Assembly (NCBI GenBank): GCA_963804595.1
Contig: CAWDQZ010000005.1
Coordinates: 54,051-118,050 of the forward strand
Source: DASUPK01 sp963804595
Lineage (GTDB): Bacteria; Actinomycetota; Thermoleophilia; Solirubrobacterales; 70-9
Direction of reading: 5' to 3'
DNA length: 64,000 bases
Position 1 is the first letter of the stretch. Each line of letters starts with the position of its first letter. The position numbers and the translations under genes were made by a program. Under the pieces are notes generated by a model. The model was not told the origin of the DNA, ran no database searches, and saw nothing but the letters and a program-made list of their open reading frames with translations. Shown one piece after another: positions 43,857 through 52,799 of this stretch.

Positions 43857-44897
43857 TTGCGCGTACTCGTAACCGGTCACAACGGCTACATCGGCTCGGT
43901 GCTGGTCCCGGCGCTGGAGCAGGCGGGGAACGAGGTTTTCGGAGTCGACTCCGACCTGTTCGCCGCCTGCACCTTCGGCCCCCACCCCCCGGAGGCCGAT
44001 GGCATGCAGATGGACGTTCGAGACATCGAGAGCGAGGACCTGGTCGGTTTCGACGCGGTGATCCACCTCGCCGCGGTCTGCAACGACCCTCTCGGCGATC
44101 TCAATCCGGGGGCGACGTACGAGATCAACCATCTGGCCTCTGTGCGGGTTGCCGAGAAGGCCAAGGAGGCAGGGGTGAGTCGCTTTCTGTTCTCGTCGTC
44201 GTGCAGCCTCTACGGCAAGGCCGGCGAGGAGATGCTCGACGAGACGGCCGAATTCGCGCCCGTAACGCCATATGGCCACTCGAAGGTGCTCGCCGAAAGG
44301 GACATATCGAGGCTCGCCAACGACTCGTTCAGTCCCACCTTCCTGCGCAACGCGACCGCATACGGTGTCTCGCCGAGGCTACGCGTGGACGTGGTGGTCA
44401 ACAACCTCGTCGGTTATGCCCACACGACTGGGGAGGTCCTGATCCAGAGCGACGGGACGCCGTGGCGCCCGCTCGTGCACGTTGAGGACATCGCCGGCGC
44501 ATTTCTCGCTGTCCTCCGCGCCCCTCGCGACCTCATCCACGATGAGGCCTTCAACGTCGGCGCAAGCACCGAGAACTACCGCATCCGCGACTTGGCCGAG
44601 ATCGTCGAGGAGATCGTTCCCAGTGCACACGCGTCGTTCGCGGCCGGCGGCGGGCCGGACGAGCGCTCCTATCGGGTGGACTGCTCGAAGATCGCCCGAG
44701 TACTTCCCGAGTTCGAGCCACACTGGACGGTGAGTCGCGGGGTCGAGCAGCTGCATGGCGCGTACCTGCGCCACGGTTTGAACTTCGACCAGTTCACTGG
44801 CAGCAGTTACCTGCGAATCGGTCGCGTCCGCGAGCTCCAGGAGGCCGGTCGGCTCGATGATGACCTCCGCTGGCGGCTCCCGGTCGGGGCGACTTGA
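43857..44897 (+). CDS. NAD-dependent epimerase/dehydratase (extended SDR)
   Basis: 346 residues from TTG 43857 with AGGAGG 6 bp upstream. VLVTGHNGYIGSVLVPALEQ (NAD site), VIHLAAVCNDPLGDLNPGAT, LFSSSCSLYGKAGEE, YGHSKVLAERDISRLAN (YxxxK) and PWRPLVHVEDIAGAFLAVLR. Closely related to the enzyme at 36707. A partial copy of its 5' end lies at 47034-47125. The RfbC-like gene follows 37 bp later, so both probably act on one NDP-sugar. Confidence 0.87.
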   Translation: MRVLVTGHNGYIGSVLVPALEQAGNEVFGVDSDLFAACTFGPHPPEADGMQMDVRDIESEDLVGFDAVIHLAAVCNDPLGDLNPGATYEINHLASVRVAEKAKEAGVSRFLFSSSCSLYGKAGEEMLDETAEFAPVTPYGHSKVLAERDISRLANDSFSPTFLRNATAYGVSPRLRVDVVVNNLVGYAHTTGEVLIQSDGTPWRPLVHVEDIAGAFLAVLRAPRDLIHDEAFNVGASTENYRIRDLAEIVEEIVPSAHASFAAGGGPDERSYRVDCSKIARVLPEFEPHWTVSRGVEQLHGAYLRHGLNFDQFTGSSYLRIGRVRELQEAGRLDDDLRWRLPVGAT

Positions 44898-44934
44898 TCG
44901 TGTTCTGCACGCAATGGCTCCAAGCGGCGGCCCG

Positions 44935-45486
44935 ATGATCTTCACTCCCACCCGACTCGACGGCGCCTTCCTGATCGACGTGGAACGTCGAGGCGACGAG
45001 CGCGGCTTCCTTGCGCGCACCTTCTGCGAGCGGGAGTTCGCCGATCAGGGGCTGCCAATGCGCGTCGTGCAGAGCAGCACCATCTACAGCCCACGGCGTC
45101 ACACCCTTCGCGGCCTGCACTTCCAGGAGGCGCCTCATCGCGAGATCAAGCTTGTGCGCTGCACGCAAGGGTCGATCTTCCTTGTGATGGTGGATTTGCG
45201 ACCGGGATCTCCGACCTGCGACGAGTGGCTCGGCGTCGAGTTGAGCGCGCATAACGAACGGCTCGCCTATGTGCCCGAGGGATTCGCGCAGGGCTACCAG
45301 ACCCTCGAGGACGACACCGAGGTCCTGTACCAGATGTCGCACGACTACGTGCCAGAGGCTGCCCGCGGTGTTCGCTGGGACGATCCGGCGCTGGCTATCG
45401 AGTGGCCCCCCGCCATGGAGCGCATCGTCTCCGAGCGAGATTGCGCTTGGCCCGATCACCCGCGGAACGGCCGGCTTCCGACTTGA
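44935..45486 (+). CDS. RfbC-like NDP-4-keto-sugar 3,5-epimerase
   Basis: 183 residues from ATG 44935 (ATG 44914 is also in frame). FLIDVERRGDERGFLARTFC, IYSPRRHTLRGLHFQEAPHR (HxxR/HF catalytic region), LVRCTQGSIFLVMVDLRPGS and VPEGFAQGYQTLEDDTEVLY are cupin RmlC-type motifs, but it is only distantly like the rfbC at 37960, for example HFQEAPH in place of MHFQVGK, so it may act on another dNDP-ketosugar. Its stop overlaps the next glycosyltransferase start (TTGA). Confidence 0.83.
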   Translation: MIFTPTRLDGAFLIDVERRGDERGFLARTFCEREFADQGLPMRVVQSSTIYSPRRHTLRGLHFQEAPHREIKLVRCTQGSIFLVMVDLRPGSPTCDEWLGVELSAHNERLAYVPEGFAQGYQTLEDDTEVLYQMSHDYVPEAARGVRWDDPALAIEWPPAMERIVSERDCAWPDHPRNGRLPT

Positions 45487-46664
45487 GGATCGCTTTTCTC
45501 ATTCCCGACCTTGGTATTGGCGGTGGGAATTCCGTTGTACTGGCGTACGCCCGCATAGCTGCCGCCGCCGGCCACGAGGTCACTGTCGTGGTCACCACAA
45601 GTCCGCTTTCCGGACCTGAAATGTCTCCTATCGCTCGGTCCCGAGTCGCTTCGCTGGCGCAGGCTTCAGATACGGAGTTCGACCTAGCGATCGCGTCGTG
45701 GTGGCAGGACACCCTGTTGCTTCCGCGACTGACTGCTCGCAGACATGCACGATTCCTCCAGAGCATGGAGGATCGCATTTATCGTCATGACGAACTCCAA
45801 CGCTCCCTTGCACAAGACGTCCATCGAGTTCCGCTCCCTGGGATCACGGTTTCGAACTGGCTTAGAGAGCAGTTTCAACTTGAGTACGGCCGATCGCTTG
45901 TCGTCGTGCCCAATGGTCTTGACAAGTCGATATTTCGTCCCGAGGGGCACACCATTGCGCCCCGAAGCGACGGTGTTCGTGTCCTCGTTGAGGGACCGCT
46001 GGCCTCGTGGCACAAGAACGTTGTTCCAGCCCTTCGACTGGCACGCTCATTGTCCGACGAGACGTGGCTCCTCACCTCTACCGACGTCGGCGCGATATCG
46101 GGTGTAGATCGAGTCTTCTCGCGCCTCCCACCGACCGAAACTGCCGCTGTCTACCGATCTTGCGACATTCTGCTCAAGCTCAGCTTGATCGAGGGGTTCG
46201 GGCTGCCGCCACTCGAGATGTTCCACTGCGGCGGAACGGTCGTGGCCTTTGATGGCCCGAGCACGGGGATCACGGAGTACGCCGAACACGGACGCAATTG
46301 TTTGCTTGCATCGGCCCCTCAATTCGAGGCTGCCGGTGAGCATCTCGCAGCATTGCTCAGAGACCGCGACCTACTGGAAACTATGAAATCAGGAGCCCTC
46401 GAGACAGCTCGGGCTTGGCCAAGTCAGACGCAGGCTGGCGAGCTGTTTCTCAGTGCGCTTGACACCTTGATCGAAAGCCAGCCGGCCACCGATGCGCGCG
46501 TGCTCAGCCGCCTGGAGTCGTTATCGCGTTCGGTCGGCGGCACGAGTCCCCAATTGCGCAGCCGCCTCCGGCGTCGGGTGGGCGGACACCGCCTGATCCG
46601 TTCGATACGTCACAGCATCGAGGTGCGAACGCCAACAATTGACCCCCTTGTACCTGGTCGGTGA
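45483..46664 (+). CDS. Family 4 glycosyltransferase (GT-B)
   Basis: 393 residues from TTG 45483 overlapping the previous stop. LRIAFLIPDLGIGGGNSVVL is the GT-B N-terminus, VVVPNGLDKSIFRPEG the linker, and LSLIEGFGLPPLEMFHCGGT with the ExFGxxxLE motif binds the donor nucleotide sugar. The C-terminal arm is helical. A mild drop in GC and different codon choice relative to neighbours (about 45500-46100) hint at a separate origin. Sugar unknown. Confidence 0.88.
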   Translation: MRIAFLIPDLGIGGGNSVVLAYARIAAAAGHEVTVVVTTSPLSGPEMSPIARSRVASLAQASDTEFDLAIASWWQDTLLLPRLTARRHARFLQSMEDRIYRHDELQRSLAQDVHRVPLPGITVSNWLREQFQLEYGRSLVVVPNGLDKSIFRPEGHTIAPRSDGVRVLVEGPLASWHKNVVPALRLARSLSDETWLLTSTDVGAISGVDRVFSRLPPTETAAVYRSCDILLKLSLIEGFGLPPLEMFHCGGTVVAFDGPSTGITEYAEHGRNCLLASAPQFEAAGEHLAALLRDRDLLETMKSGALETARAWPSQTQAGELFLSALDTLIESQPATDARVLSRLESLSRSVGGTSPQLRSRLRRRVGGHRLIRSIRHSIEVRTPTIDPLVPGR

Positions 46665-47033
46665 TCCGTTAACTGTGACGAAGTGACACAACCCGTTGCC
46701 AGTAACCCTGCAAACTTGCTGTCAGGGCGGTCGCGTTCCGTTCAGGCCTGACGGAGGCCGCCCGACTCCTGGGACTGGAGCAGGACGAGTCGCGAGCGCT
46801 ATGGCGTTCACGCGTTCAGGCGAAGGTCGCGTTGACCACCCGCCGGATCAGCTGCAGCGACAGGGAGGCAGACCGAAGAGACGGTCGCGAACTTGGGCTG
46901 AGGACTCGGGCGTCGGCTTCGCGTGGCACCTGAGGGAGTTGCAGCCGCAGAAGAGCAGGCCGGGCCGGAACGTTCTCTCCACGAGGTCTGTTTTCCGCCA
47001 TCTGACGGTGGCACATGGCGTTTCTAGGTGGCC
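46665..47033. other. Degenerate intergenic region
   Basis: No intact gene. A frame at about 46716-46920 reads VAFRSGLTEAARLLGLEQDE and could be the remnant of an HTH-like or glycosyltransferase sequence, but it has no start and is not recognisable. The region separates the GT4 gene from a partial epimerase copy and looks like rearrangement debris. Confidence 0.4.
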
Positions 47034-47125
47034 CATGCGCGCACTCGCAACCGCTCACAACCGGCTACATCGGCTCGGTCCTGGTTCCCGTGCTTAAGCG
47101 GGCCGGCCACGAGATCTTCGGAGAT
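47034..47125 (+). pseudogene. Partial copy of the 5' end of an epimerase gene
   Basis: From CGCGCACTCGCAACCG onward the sequence parallels the start of the epimerase gene at 43857 (GCGCGTACTCGTAACCGGTC), through CTACATCGGCTCGGT and CACGAGATCTTCGGAG, with scattered substitutions and one extra C that breaks the frame. Its reading would be RxLxTxHNGYIGSVLVPVL. Only about 90 bp remain before the flippase gene begins, so a paralogous epimerase gene was truncated by rearrangement. Confidence 0.65.
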
Positions 47126-47163
47126 AGCGCCACGAAGCGCATCTTCTCCGTGCGCAATCCAGC

Positions 47164-48729
47164 ATGGCCTGGCCTTCGCGCGTGATGATCGGCCTCAAGC
47201 CCGGACCTGCAGGGAGCAACCAGCGCGCACTGGTCGCGAAGCCCCTGGCGGATGTTGCACCGCACAACATTCGGCGCTCGCTCAAACGCGGCGCCGTCTT
47301 GGCGATCGGCTCGCAGATCGCGATTCAGGGTGTCCGGCTCGTCGGAGTGGTCGTCCTCGCCCGGCTGTTGACACCCGACGACTACGGTCTGGCGGCTCTT
47401 GCAGTCACGCTCGCATCATTTTCAATGACTCTCGGCGATTTCGGGTTCGGCACCGCGCTCGTTCAAGCCAGGACTGCATCCCAGCGTTGGGCGTCGACCG
47501 CGTGCTGGTGCGCCCTGGGAGCGGGGGCGATCGGGTCGGGCTTGGCTGCTTTGGCCGCCTACCCCGCCGCGCTGACTCTCGGCGAGCCCGCGGTGGCTCC
47601 CCTCCTGATCGCGGGTGGGCTGACCTTGTTCCTCGTCGCCGCCGGCTCCGCCAGCAACGCGCTTCTGACAAGGTCGATGAGCTTCGGGGTGATCCAGGGC
47701 GCCAGCGTGTCCGCGTCGATGATCGCGATGGTCTGCGCGGTCGCCGCCGCTTCGCTAGGCGCCGGAGCCTGGGCCCTAGTGCTTCAGCAGCTGGTGCTCG
47801 CCACAACCATGTCCGCATTCTTCATCGTAGCCGCGCGCTGGCGCCCATCTCGTGAGTTCTCGCGGGCCGCATTCCGCTCTCTCTCTAAGTTCGCCATGCC
47901 GTTCACCGGTGCGGCTGTTCTCTTCGCGCTCCAGGCACTCATCGCCGCCCTACTGGTCGGGCATCTCGTCGGGATTCACGCGCTCGGGATCTGGAATTTC
48001 TCATTGGCGATCGTGGTCCTTCCCGGACTACTGCTCGCAGCTCCGCTGGCACGGGTGATCTATGCGGCGTTCGCACGAATGCGCGACGATCGGGAGCGCA
48101 TCGCGGAGGTCTGGGTGAACGGGTTGATGCTGGTGGGTGGCGTGGTGCTCCCCACCCTTGTTCTCCTGATCGCGATTGCGCCGGACATGATCCCCCTGGC
48201 CTTCGGAGCGCAATGGGTTCCGGCTGTTCATGTCGTCCAGATTCTGGCCGTGTTCTTCATGTCGCGAGCGCTTCAAACGTGGAACAGCTCGGTCCTGGAT
48301 GCAGCCGGCAAGCCACACATAGGCATGATCCTGAACGCATGTGTGCTGATCGCCCTGCCGCCCAGCATCTGGTTTGGTAGTGCGTATGGGGTCGAGGGCG
48401 TCGCTGTTGCCTACAGTCTCGCTGCGCTGATCTGTGGCGAGATCCCATCGTTCCTGCTCACGACGCGTGAGCTTTCGGTGAAGCCGCTGCACGTGCTCGG
48501 ACGCCTGCGGGAGATCGCGATCTCTTCGGCCACGGCGGGCATTGGCGTCGTGTTCGTCCGCCAGGCTCTCCAAGCGGGGGACGTCGGACTCGAGCCTCGT
48601 GTGGCGTTCTCGGTCGTTGTCGGAGCCGTCGTCTACGTATCCGTTCTGTTCCTTATCGCGCCAACTATCGCGCGCCAGCTTCTCGCGATGGCCCGTGGAC
48701 TCGGACCGGCGCTGCGACCAAAGAGCTGA
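47164..48729 (+). CDS. Polysaccharide flippase, Wzx/RfbX (MOP superfamily)
   Basis: 521 residues with 12-14 hydrophobic segments. VLAIGSQIAIQGVRLVGVVV, ARLLTPDDYGLAALAVTLAS, FGFGTALVQARTASQRWAST are the N-terminal Polysacc_synt/LPS O-antigen flippase pattern (LLTPxDYGLxAxA). It would move the undecaprenyl-linked repeat unit to the outer face. The first 35 residues are weakly conserved; an internal start near 47260 is possible. The start is 40 bp after the epimerase remnant. Confidence 0.87.
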   Translation: MAWPSRVMIGLKPGPAGSNQRALVAKPLADVAPHNIRRSLKRGAVLAIGSQIAIQGVRLVGVVVLARLLTPDDYGLAALAVTLASFSMTLGDFGFGTALVQARTASQRWASTACWCALGAGAIGSGLAALAAYPAALTLGEPAVAPLLIAGGLTLFLVAAGSASNALLTRSMSFGVIQGASVSASMIAMVCAVAAASLGAGAWALVLQQLVLATTMSAFFIVAARWRPSREFSRAAFRSLSKFAMPFTGAAVLFALQALIAALLVGHLVGIHALGIWNFSLAIVVLPGLLLAAPLARVIYAAFARMRDDRERIAEVWVNGLMLVGGVVLPTLVLLIAIAPDMIPLAFGAQWVPAVHVVQILAVFFMSRALQTWNSSVLDAAGKPHIGMILNACVLIALPPSIWFGSAYGVEGVAVAYSLAALICGEIPSFLLTTRELSVKPLHVLGRLREIAISSATAGIGVVFVRQALQAGDVGLEPRVAFSVVVGAVVYVSVLFLIAPTIARQLLAMARGLGPALRPKS

Positions 48730-48747
48730 TCGCGGCAGCGCGCGTTC

Positions 48748-49790
48748 TTATCGACGGTGCGCTGTAGCGGATCGCAGTCGTCGCACGCCGTCGCGGAGCC
48801 GGCGACCCCCAAGCTGGCCTACGATGAAGCGGCCGGTCCGCGGATCCAACCACAGGCGACGATCCCGCCGGATTTCCCTGCCGAGGGCCTTGAATATCGC
48901 CCCTTGACCATCACCTGTATTGGCACGCATGGACAGGCAGCCGAGCACGTCGCGTCGATGCATCTTCTCGGCTATCCGGGCCAGTCGTCTCGCTTCCACA
49001 TCCGCGAGGTCGGCCTCAGCGAGGAACCTCTGCCTTCGCTCGTAGAGCATGTCGGGCAGCGAGCGCGAGCCCCGAAACCCGTTGGGCGTAAACGAGCCGT
49101 GCGAAGACGAGGAAGCCCCCCATGAGCCGTAATCACGGCCAAGGGCAGGTTGAGATAGGCGAAATCCCAATCGGTCGCAATACGCATCAGGAGCGGAATA
49201 TCGTCGATGGTGCCGTCTTCCGGGTGAAGTCCTCCGCCGCCCACTAGAGCTTCCCTGCGGAAGGTGGCTGAGGGGAAGCACACCGTCCACCCCGACTTCA
49301 TGCTCCGCTCAAGGAATTGGCCCCCGGGTTCGACCACGACTGGACGTTGTGTGTCCACCAGGCGGTGATGCGAGACCAACGTATTGGCATGGATGTCTAC
49401 GATCACGCAGCCAGTGTGCGCCACGCCTACGGTCGGCCAACGTTTGAGCGTTTCGACGGTATGCGAAAGATGCTCAGGATGAAGTTGATCATCGTCTCCG
49501 AGCAGCACCATGAACTCAGTCTCGGCAAGCTCGATCAACCGATTGGTATTCGCGGCCCTGCCGATGTTGCGTTGAAGCGGCCGATACACGATCCTCGGAT
49601 CACGAAAGGAGGACACGACGGCGGCGGTGTCATCGTCCGATGCGTTGTCGGATACCACCAAAGTGAAATGGCGGTAGCTCTGCCGCAAAACGCTCGCGAT
49701 GGACCTTTCCAGCAGCCGCGACCTGTTGTAGGTGGGGATGCCGACAGTGACATCGACGTCTGCTCCGCTCGACGCCCCGTCAGCGATCAT
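48748..49790 (-). CDS. Family 2 glycosyltransferase, frameshifted near 49125
   Basis: Starts at 49790. VTVGIPTYNRSRLLERSIAS, TLVVSDNASDDDTAAVVSSF, FMVLLGDDDQLHPEHLSHTV (DDD metal motif) identify GT-A. The first frame runs to about 49125 (LPLAVITAHGG) and the second continues SSSSHGSFTPNGFRGSRSLP and DMLYERRQRFLAEADLADVE to 48748. One base change restores about 345 residues. Donor and acceptor unknown. It converges on the flippase gene. Confidence 0.78.
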
Positions 49791-49811
49791 GGCTCGGGGA
49801 AAACCACGGGG

Positions 49812-50853
49812 TCAGTGCACCAAAGGTTGAGTGCTTTCGGCAGCCGACCCACCGGGCGGTGGAGGATCGGCAACTTCCACTCGGCGCAGCCACGCTTCTC
49901 GCCAATAGGGGTAGATCTCCCGCGGACAGAACCAGCGCCCGGTGCTGCACTCTCCGCTGCATACGACGCCGTCCAGTATCAGGCAATCACTAGCGATCTC
50001 GATCATCTGACCGGTGTGCTCGTCGATGATCCGCTCCACGCGGTCCTTGACCCGGTAGCGGCCCCCACAGTACGGGACCATCTCCCAGTCGAACCACAGT
50101 CCACGAGTCCGTCCGTTCTCGTCGATGGTCGGTGCAATCTCCTCGGGTGACCGCACCTCCACCGTGTCGCCGGGTTGCAGATCGAGCTCACCGTGCGTCT
50201 GAGCGCGAACGCCGTCGTACGGCAGTGGCACCCAACCAAGAAGCCGGAGCCGCCGCCGTACCGCGGTGCTGACGGCACGCACGGCGACGCGAAGGAGGCG
50301 CAGCAACCCCACGTTCCCGGAGGTGAGTTCCCGTACGTACTGTCGTAGGTCGCGGCTGCTCAGGGGTTCGGTCGCGCGCATGGCCTCGGTTGCCTGGCAG
50401 CGATACGACTCGACCGAACCGCCATCCGCGCCACGCTCCGCCACGGTCGCATTGCGAACGAGCTCTTCAAGATCGGCGAGAGCATTCCCGTTGCGACTCC
50501 CGCGCTCGGGAGTCGGGATCGACGGGACGAAGCCACTCCTCCTTCCAGTAGAGCCGGCACCTGGCCTGGCAGCCTCCGTGAGCCGAGCCATCGCAGCGCA
50601 GGTCGTCCAGCAGAACCGTGTCGTGCATCCTGAGGCTCCTTGGGGGGCCCCCGCTGACCGTGTCGCAGATCTTCTCGACCCGACGCGAAACGGTGAACTG
50701 CTGGCCCACGTACTGCAGCATCTCGGGCATGAACGGCATCGCGTCGACCGCCCCCTCACGGTCCAGCGTGCCCAGAATCTCGTCCGGGGCTCGGACCTCG
50801 ACTACGTCTCCCGGCTTCAACCTGCGCTCGCCCATCTTGGGATAGCGGTTCAA
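49812..50853 (-). CDS. Protein with two copies of an uncharacterised Cys-containing domain, frameshifted
   Basis: First frame (50853 to about 50520) and second (about 50505 to 49812) join near 50510. Domain A (about 11-110): LKPGDVVEVRAPDEILGTLD, MPFMPEMLQYVGQQFTVSRR, LRCDGSAHGGCQARC, LYWKEEWL. Domain B (about 205-300): LQPGDTVEVRSPEEIAPTID, LWFDWEMVPYCGGRYRVKDR, VVCSGECSTGRWFCP, YPYWREAWL. Conserved are LxPGDxVEVRxPxEI, EMxxYxG, RVExIxD, three Cys and YWxEAWL; the Cys could bind metal. Similar single-domain proteins occur across Actinomycetota with no known function. The gene sits in the sugar-modification part of the polysaccharide locus. Confidence 0.75.
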
Positions 50854-50859
50854 GTACCT

Positions 50860-51765
50860 CTATGACGCCGCGGTCACGGGGGTGGCGGAGGGCCCGCTGT
50901 ACTTGGCGATCAGATCCTCCGGGAGCGGCTCGAGGTCGCTCGCTCGCAGGTAGTCACCCAGGGTCGTACCTGTGCACTCCGAGTCGATATTCGGCGCCCC
51001 GATCCCCTCGAGCAGGTCATCCAGGTTGACCGTGCGGAAATCGATGCTGAATCGTGTTCTGCTGGTCGTGTTCGGAACCGTCGAGTGCAGCTGAGCGGCG
51101 GAGAAGACAAGCGTTCCCCCTGGCGGCGTGACGACCCGAACGTCGGGCTCGAGTTCGAGCGGCTCCTCGGCCCTGGGCTGCTTTCGCGTCTCCTTCTTCA
51201 CCTGCTTCGCCGCCTGTTGGCGACCAGTCCGATTCCACTCCTGGTAGTCGTAACCCGAGGAGCTGTTACGTACCCGGCGATCGAAGTACTGCGGATGGAA
51301 GGCCATCGAGTTCTCGGACTCGATCTCATACACAGGCAGCCACCAGTTGAGCTGCTGTTGTGGAGCCGAGAACCAGGTGTCGCGATGTGGGTGGAACTGG
51401 AGCGCAAGGCCGGCGTTCAGATACTCGCCATGCGCCATCGTGCGAAGCCGAGGAACGTCGAAGTAGGTCTTCTCGAGATCGCACCCGAGCTCCGATAGCA
51501 GGCCTGCGATCAGCTCCTTGGCGCGAGGATGGTGAATGAACGTGGGCTTGAGCTCGGCGAGGATCTCGACGTACCTCTCCGCCGGCATGCTGTCCTGGGC
51601 CACCGTGGGCTCGTGCGAGCCGAAGGCCGCCTCACTGAGTTCGCGCGCGAGCCCGGACAGGAGCGTGGCGCTCTCGCCCGGCGTGAAGGTGAATAAATCG
51701 CCGCCGTACAGTCGATGGCGGCGCTTCTGGTCATCCAGCGCTGAGTCCAGATAGATCGTCGGCAT
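50860..51765 (-). CDS. Fe(II)/2-oxoglutarate dioxygenase-like (PhyH-type) protein
   Basis: 301 residues. FHPHRDTWFSAPQQQLNWWL carries the HxD iron ligands, LHSTVPNTTSRTRFSIDFRT supplies the distal His and the 2-oxoglutarate Arg, and GGTLVFSAAQ precedes them on the double-stranded helix. It probably hydroxylates a sugar, lipid or small substrate. An extended charged insert (KQVKKETRKQ) splits the core. Start lies 55 bp from the next divergent-frame gene; the two-domain protein begins 6 bp after its stop. Confidence 0.8.
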   Translation of the reverse strand: MPTIYLDSALDDQKRRHRLYGGDLFTFTPGESATLLSGLARELSEAAFGSHEPTVAQDSMPAERYVEILAELKPTFIHHPRAKELIAGLLSELGCDLEKTYFDVPRLRTMAHGEYLNAGLALQFHPHRDTWFSAPQQQLNWWLPVYEIESENSMAFHPQYFDRRVRNSSSGYDYQEWNRTGRQQAAKQVKKETRKQPRAEEPLELEPDVRVVTPPGGTLVFSAAQLHSTVPNTTSRTRFSIDFRTVNLDDLLEGIGAPNIDSECTGTTLGDYLRASDLEPLPEDLIAKYSGPSATPVTAAS

Positions 51766-51863
51766 GTGTCAATTTCCTCTCGTCGGGCGGGTGGGATCCC
51801 GTCACCGGGGCCCATGGATCTAACGAACGCCAGCGGTCCAGCCTTCCGGTCCCGTTCGGACAC

Positions 51864-52799
51864 TCAGAGAGCCAGTGTGGGACTTGTCTCTCGGGGGGAC
51901 CCTTCGCGAAACCAGCCGATCGTGGCGCGCAGGCCATCCTCCAGGCCGGTCGTTGCCCACCACCCGAGCGCCCGGCCTGCATTCTCGACATCGACCTCCA
52001 CCTCCTGTTCGAAGGGGCGCACCGGCAGCGCATCGAAGACCGGCCGACCCGGAGTCGGGCCCAGCAACTCGACGATCCGCTTCACGATCGAGCGCACCGA
52101 GCTCGGGCGTCCCGCTGCCGATATCGACCGTGCGGCCCTCGACTTCGGGCGCCGAGGCCGCGTCGACGTATGCCTGCGCCACATCATCGGCATAGACGCA
52201 GTCGAGTCGGCGCTCGCCCGAGCTCAACCGGGGGCTTCCACCCTCGAGAAGAGTCTTGATCACGTAGGGGATCAACTTGGTCGGCTCCTGGCCGGGGCCC
52301 GTAGACGAAGGAGGGTCGCAGGATCACCACCGGCGCGTCGAACAGGGCGTGGAACATGCGTCCGTACGCGCTCGCGGCCCAGCGGGAGGCGCCGTAGGGC
52401 GATGGCGGAACCGGCATTCGGCCCGCCTGCCGCCGGCTCCTCGAGCAGGGAGCCGCTCGAGGACGATCCTCCGGCAGCCCACCCTGCGTCGCCGCCTCGA
52501 GCAGCTCCACACTGGCCACGCAGGTTGGTCACAGCGTCGGTGTCACGGCGTCGAGGGATCGGTCGCCGCGGACGCTGCCAGCGAGATGGATGACGACCTC
52601 CGGGCGGACGGACGTCACGAGCTCGAACGCGGAACCTGGCTCGGCGAGATCGCAGGCAAACCACCGCACATCCGTCCGAGTCGGCGCGCGGGAAGCGGCT
52701 CACCGCGACGACGTCGGCCTCCCGCAGCAGCGGCAGACTGGCTACCGATCAGGCCGCTCGCGCCGGTGACGAGCACGCGGGTGCCCGACGGTCGCGTCA
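51864..52799 (-). pseudogene. NAD-dependent epimerase/dehydratase, multiply frameshifted
   Basis: Starts at ATG 52799 (RVLVTGASGLIG). Signal then passes through at least four frames: the YGASRWAASAYGRMFHALFD (YxxxK-like) and VVILRPSFVYGPRPGADQ segment at about 52430-52300, RRLDCVYADDVAQAYVDAAS at about 52220-52160, and RIVELLGPTPGRPVFDALPV with LGWWATTGLEDGLRATIGWF at about 52090-51900, ending at 51864. The order is right for an extended SDR acting on an NDP-sugar. So many single-base shifts in under 1 kb suggest poor base calls. Confidence 0.65.

Noticed and set aside
46696..47097. Open frame in the region before the flippase
   Set aside because: No start signal, no homology; it overlaps the partial epimerase copy in the wrong frame.
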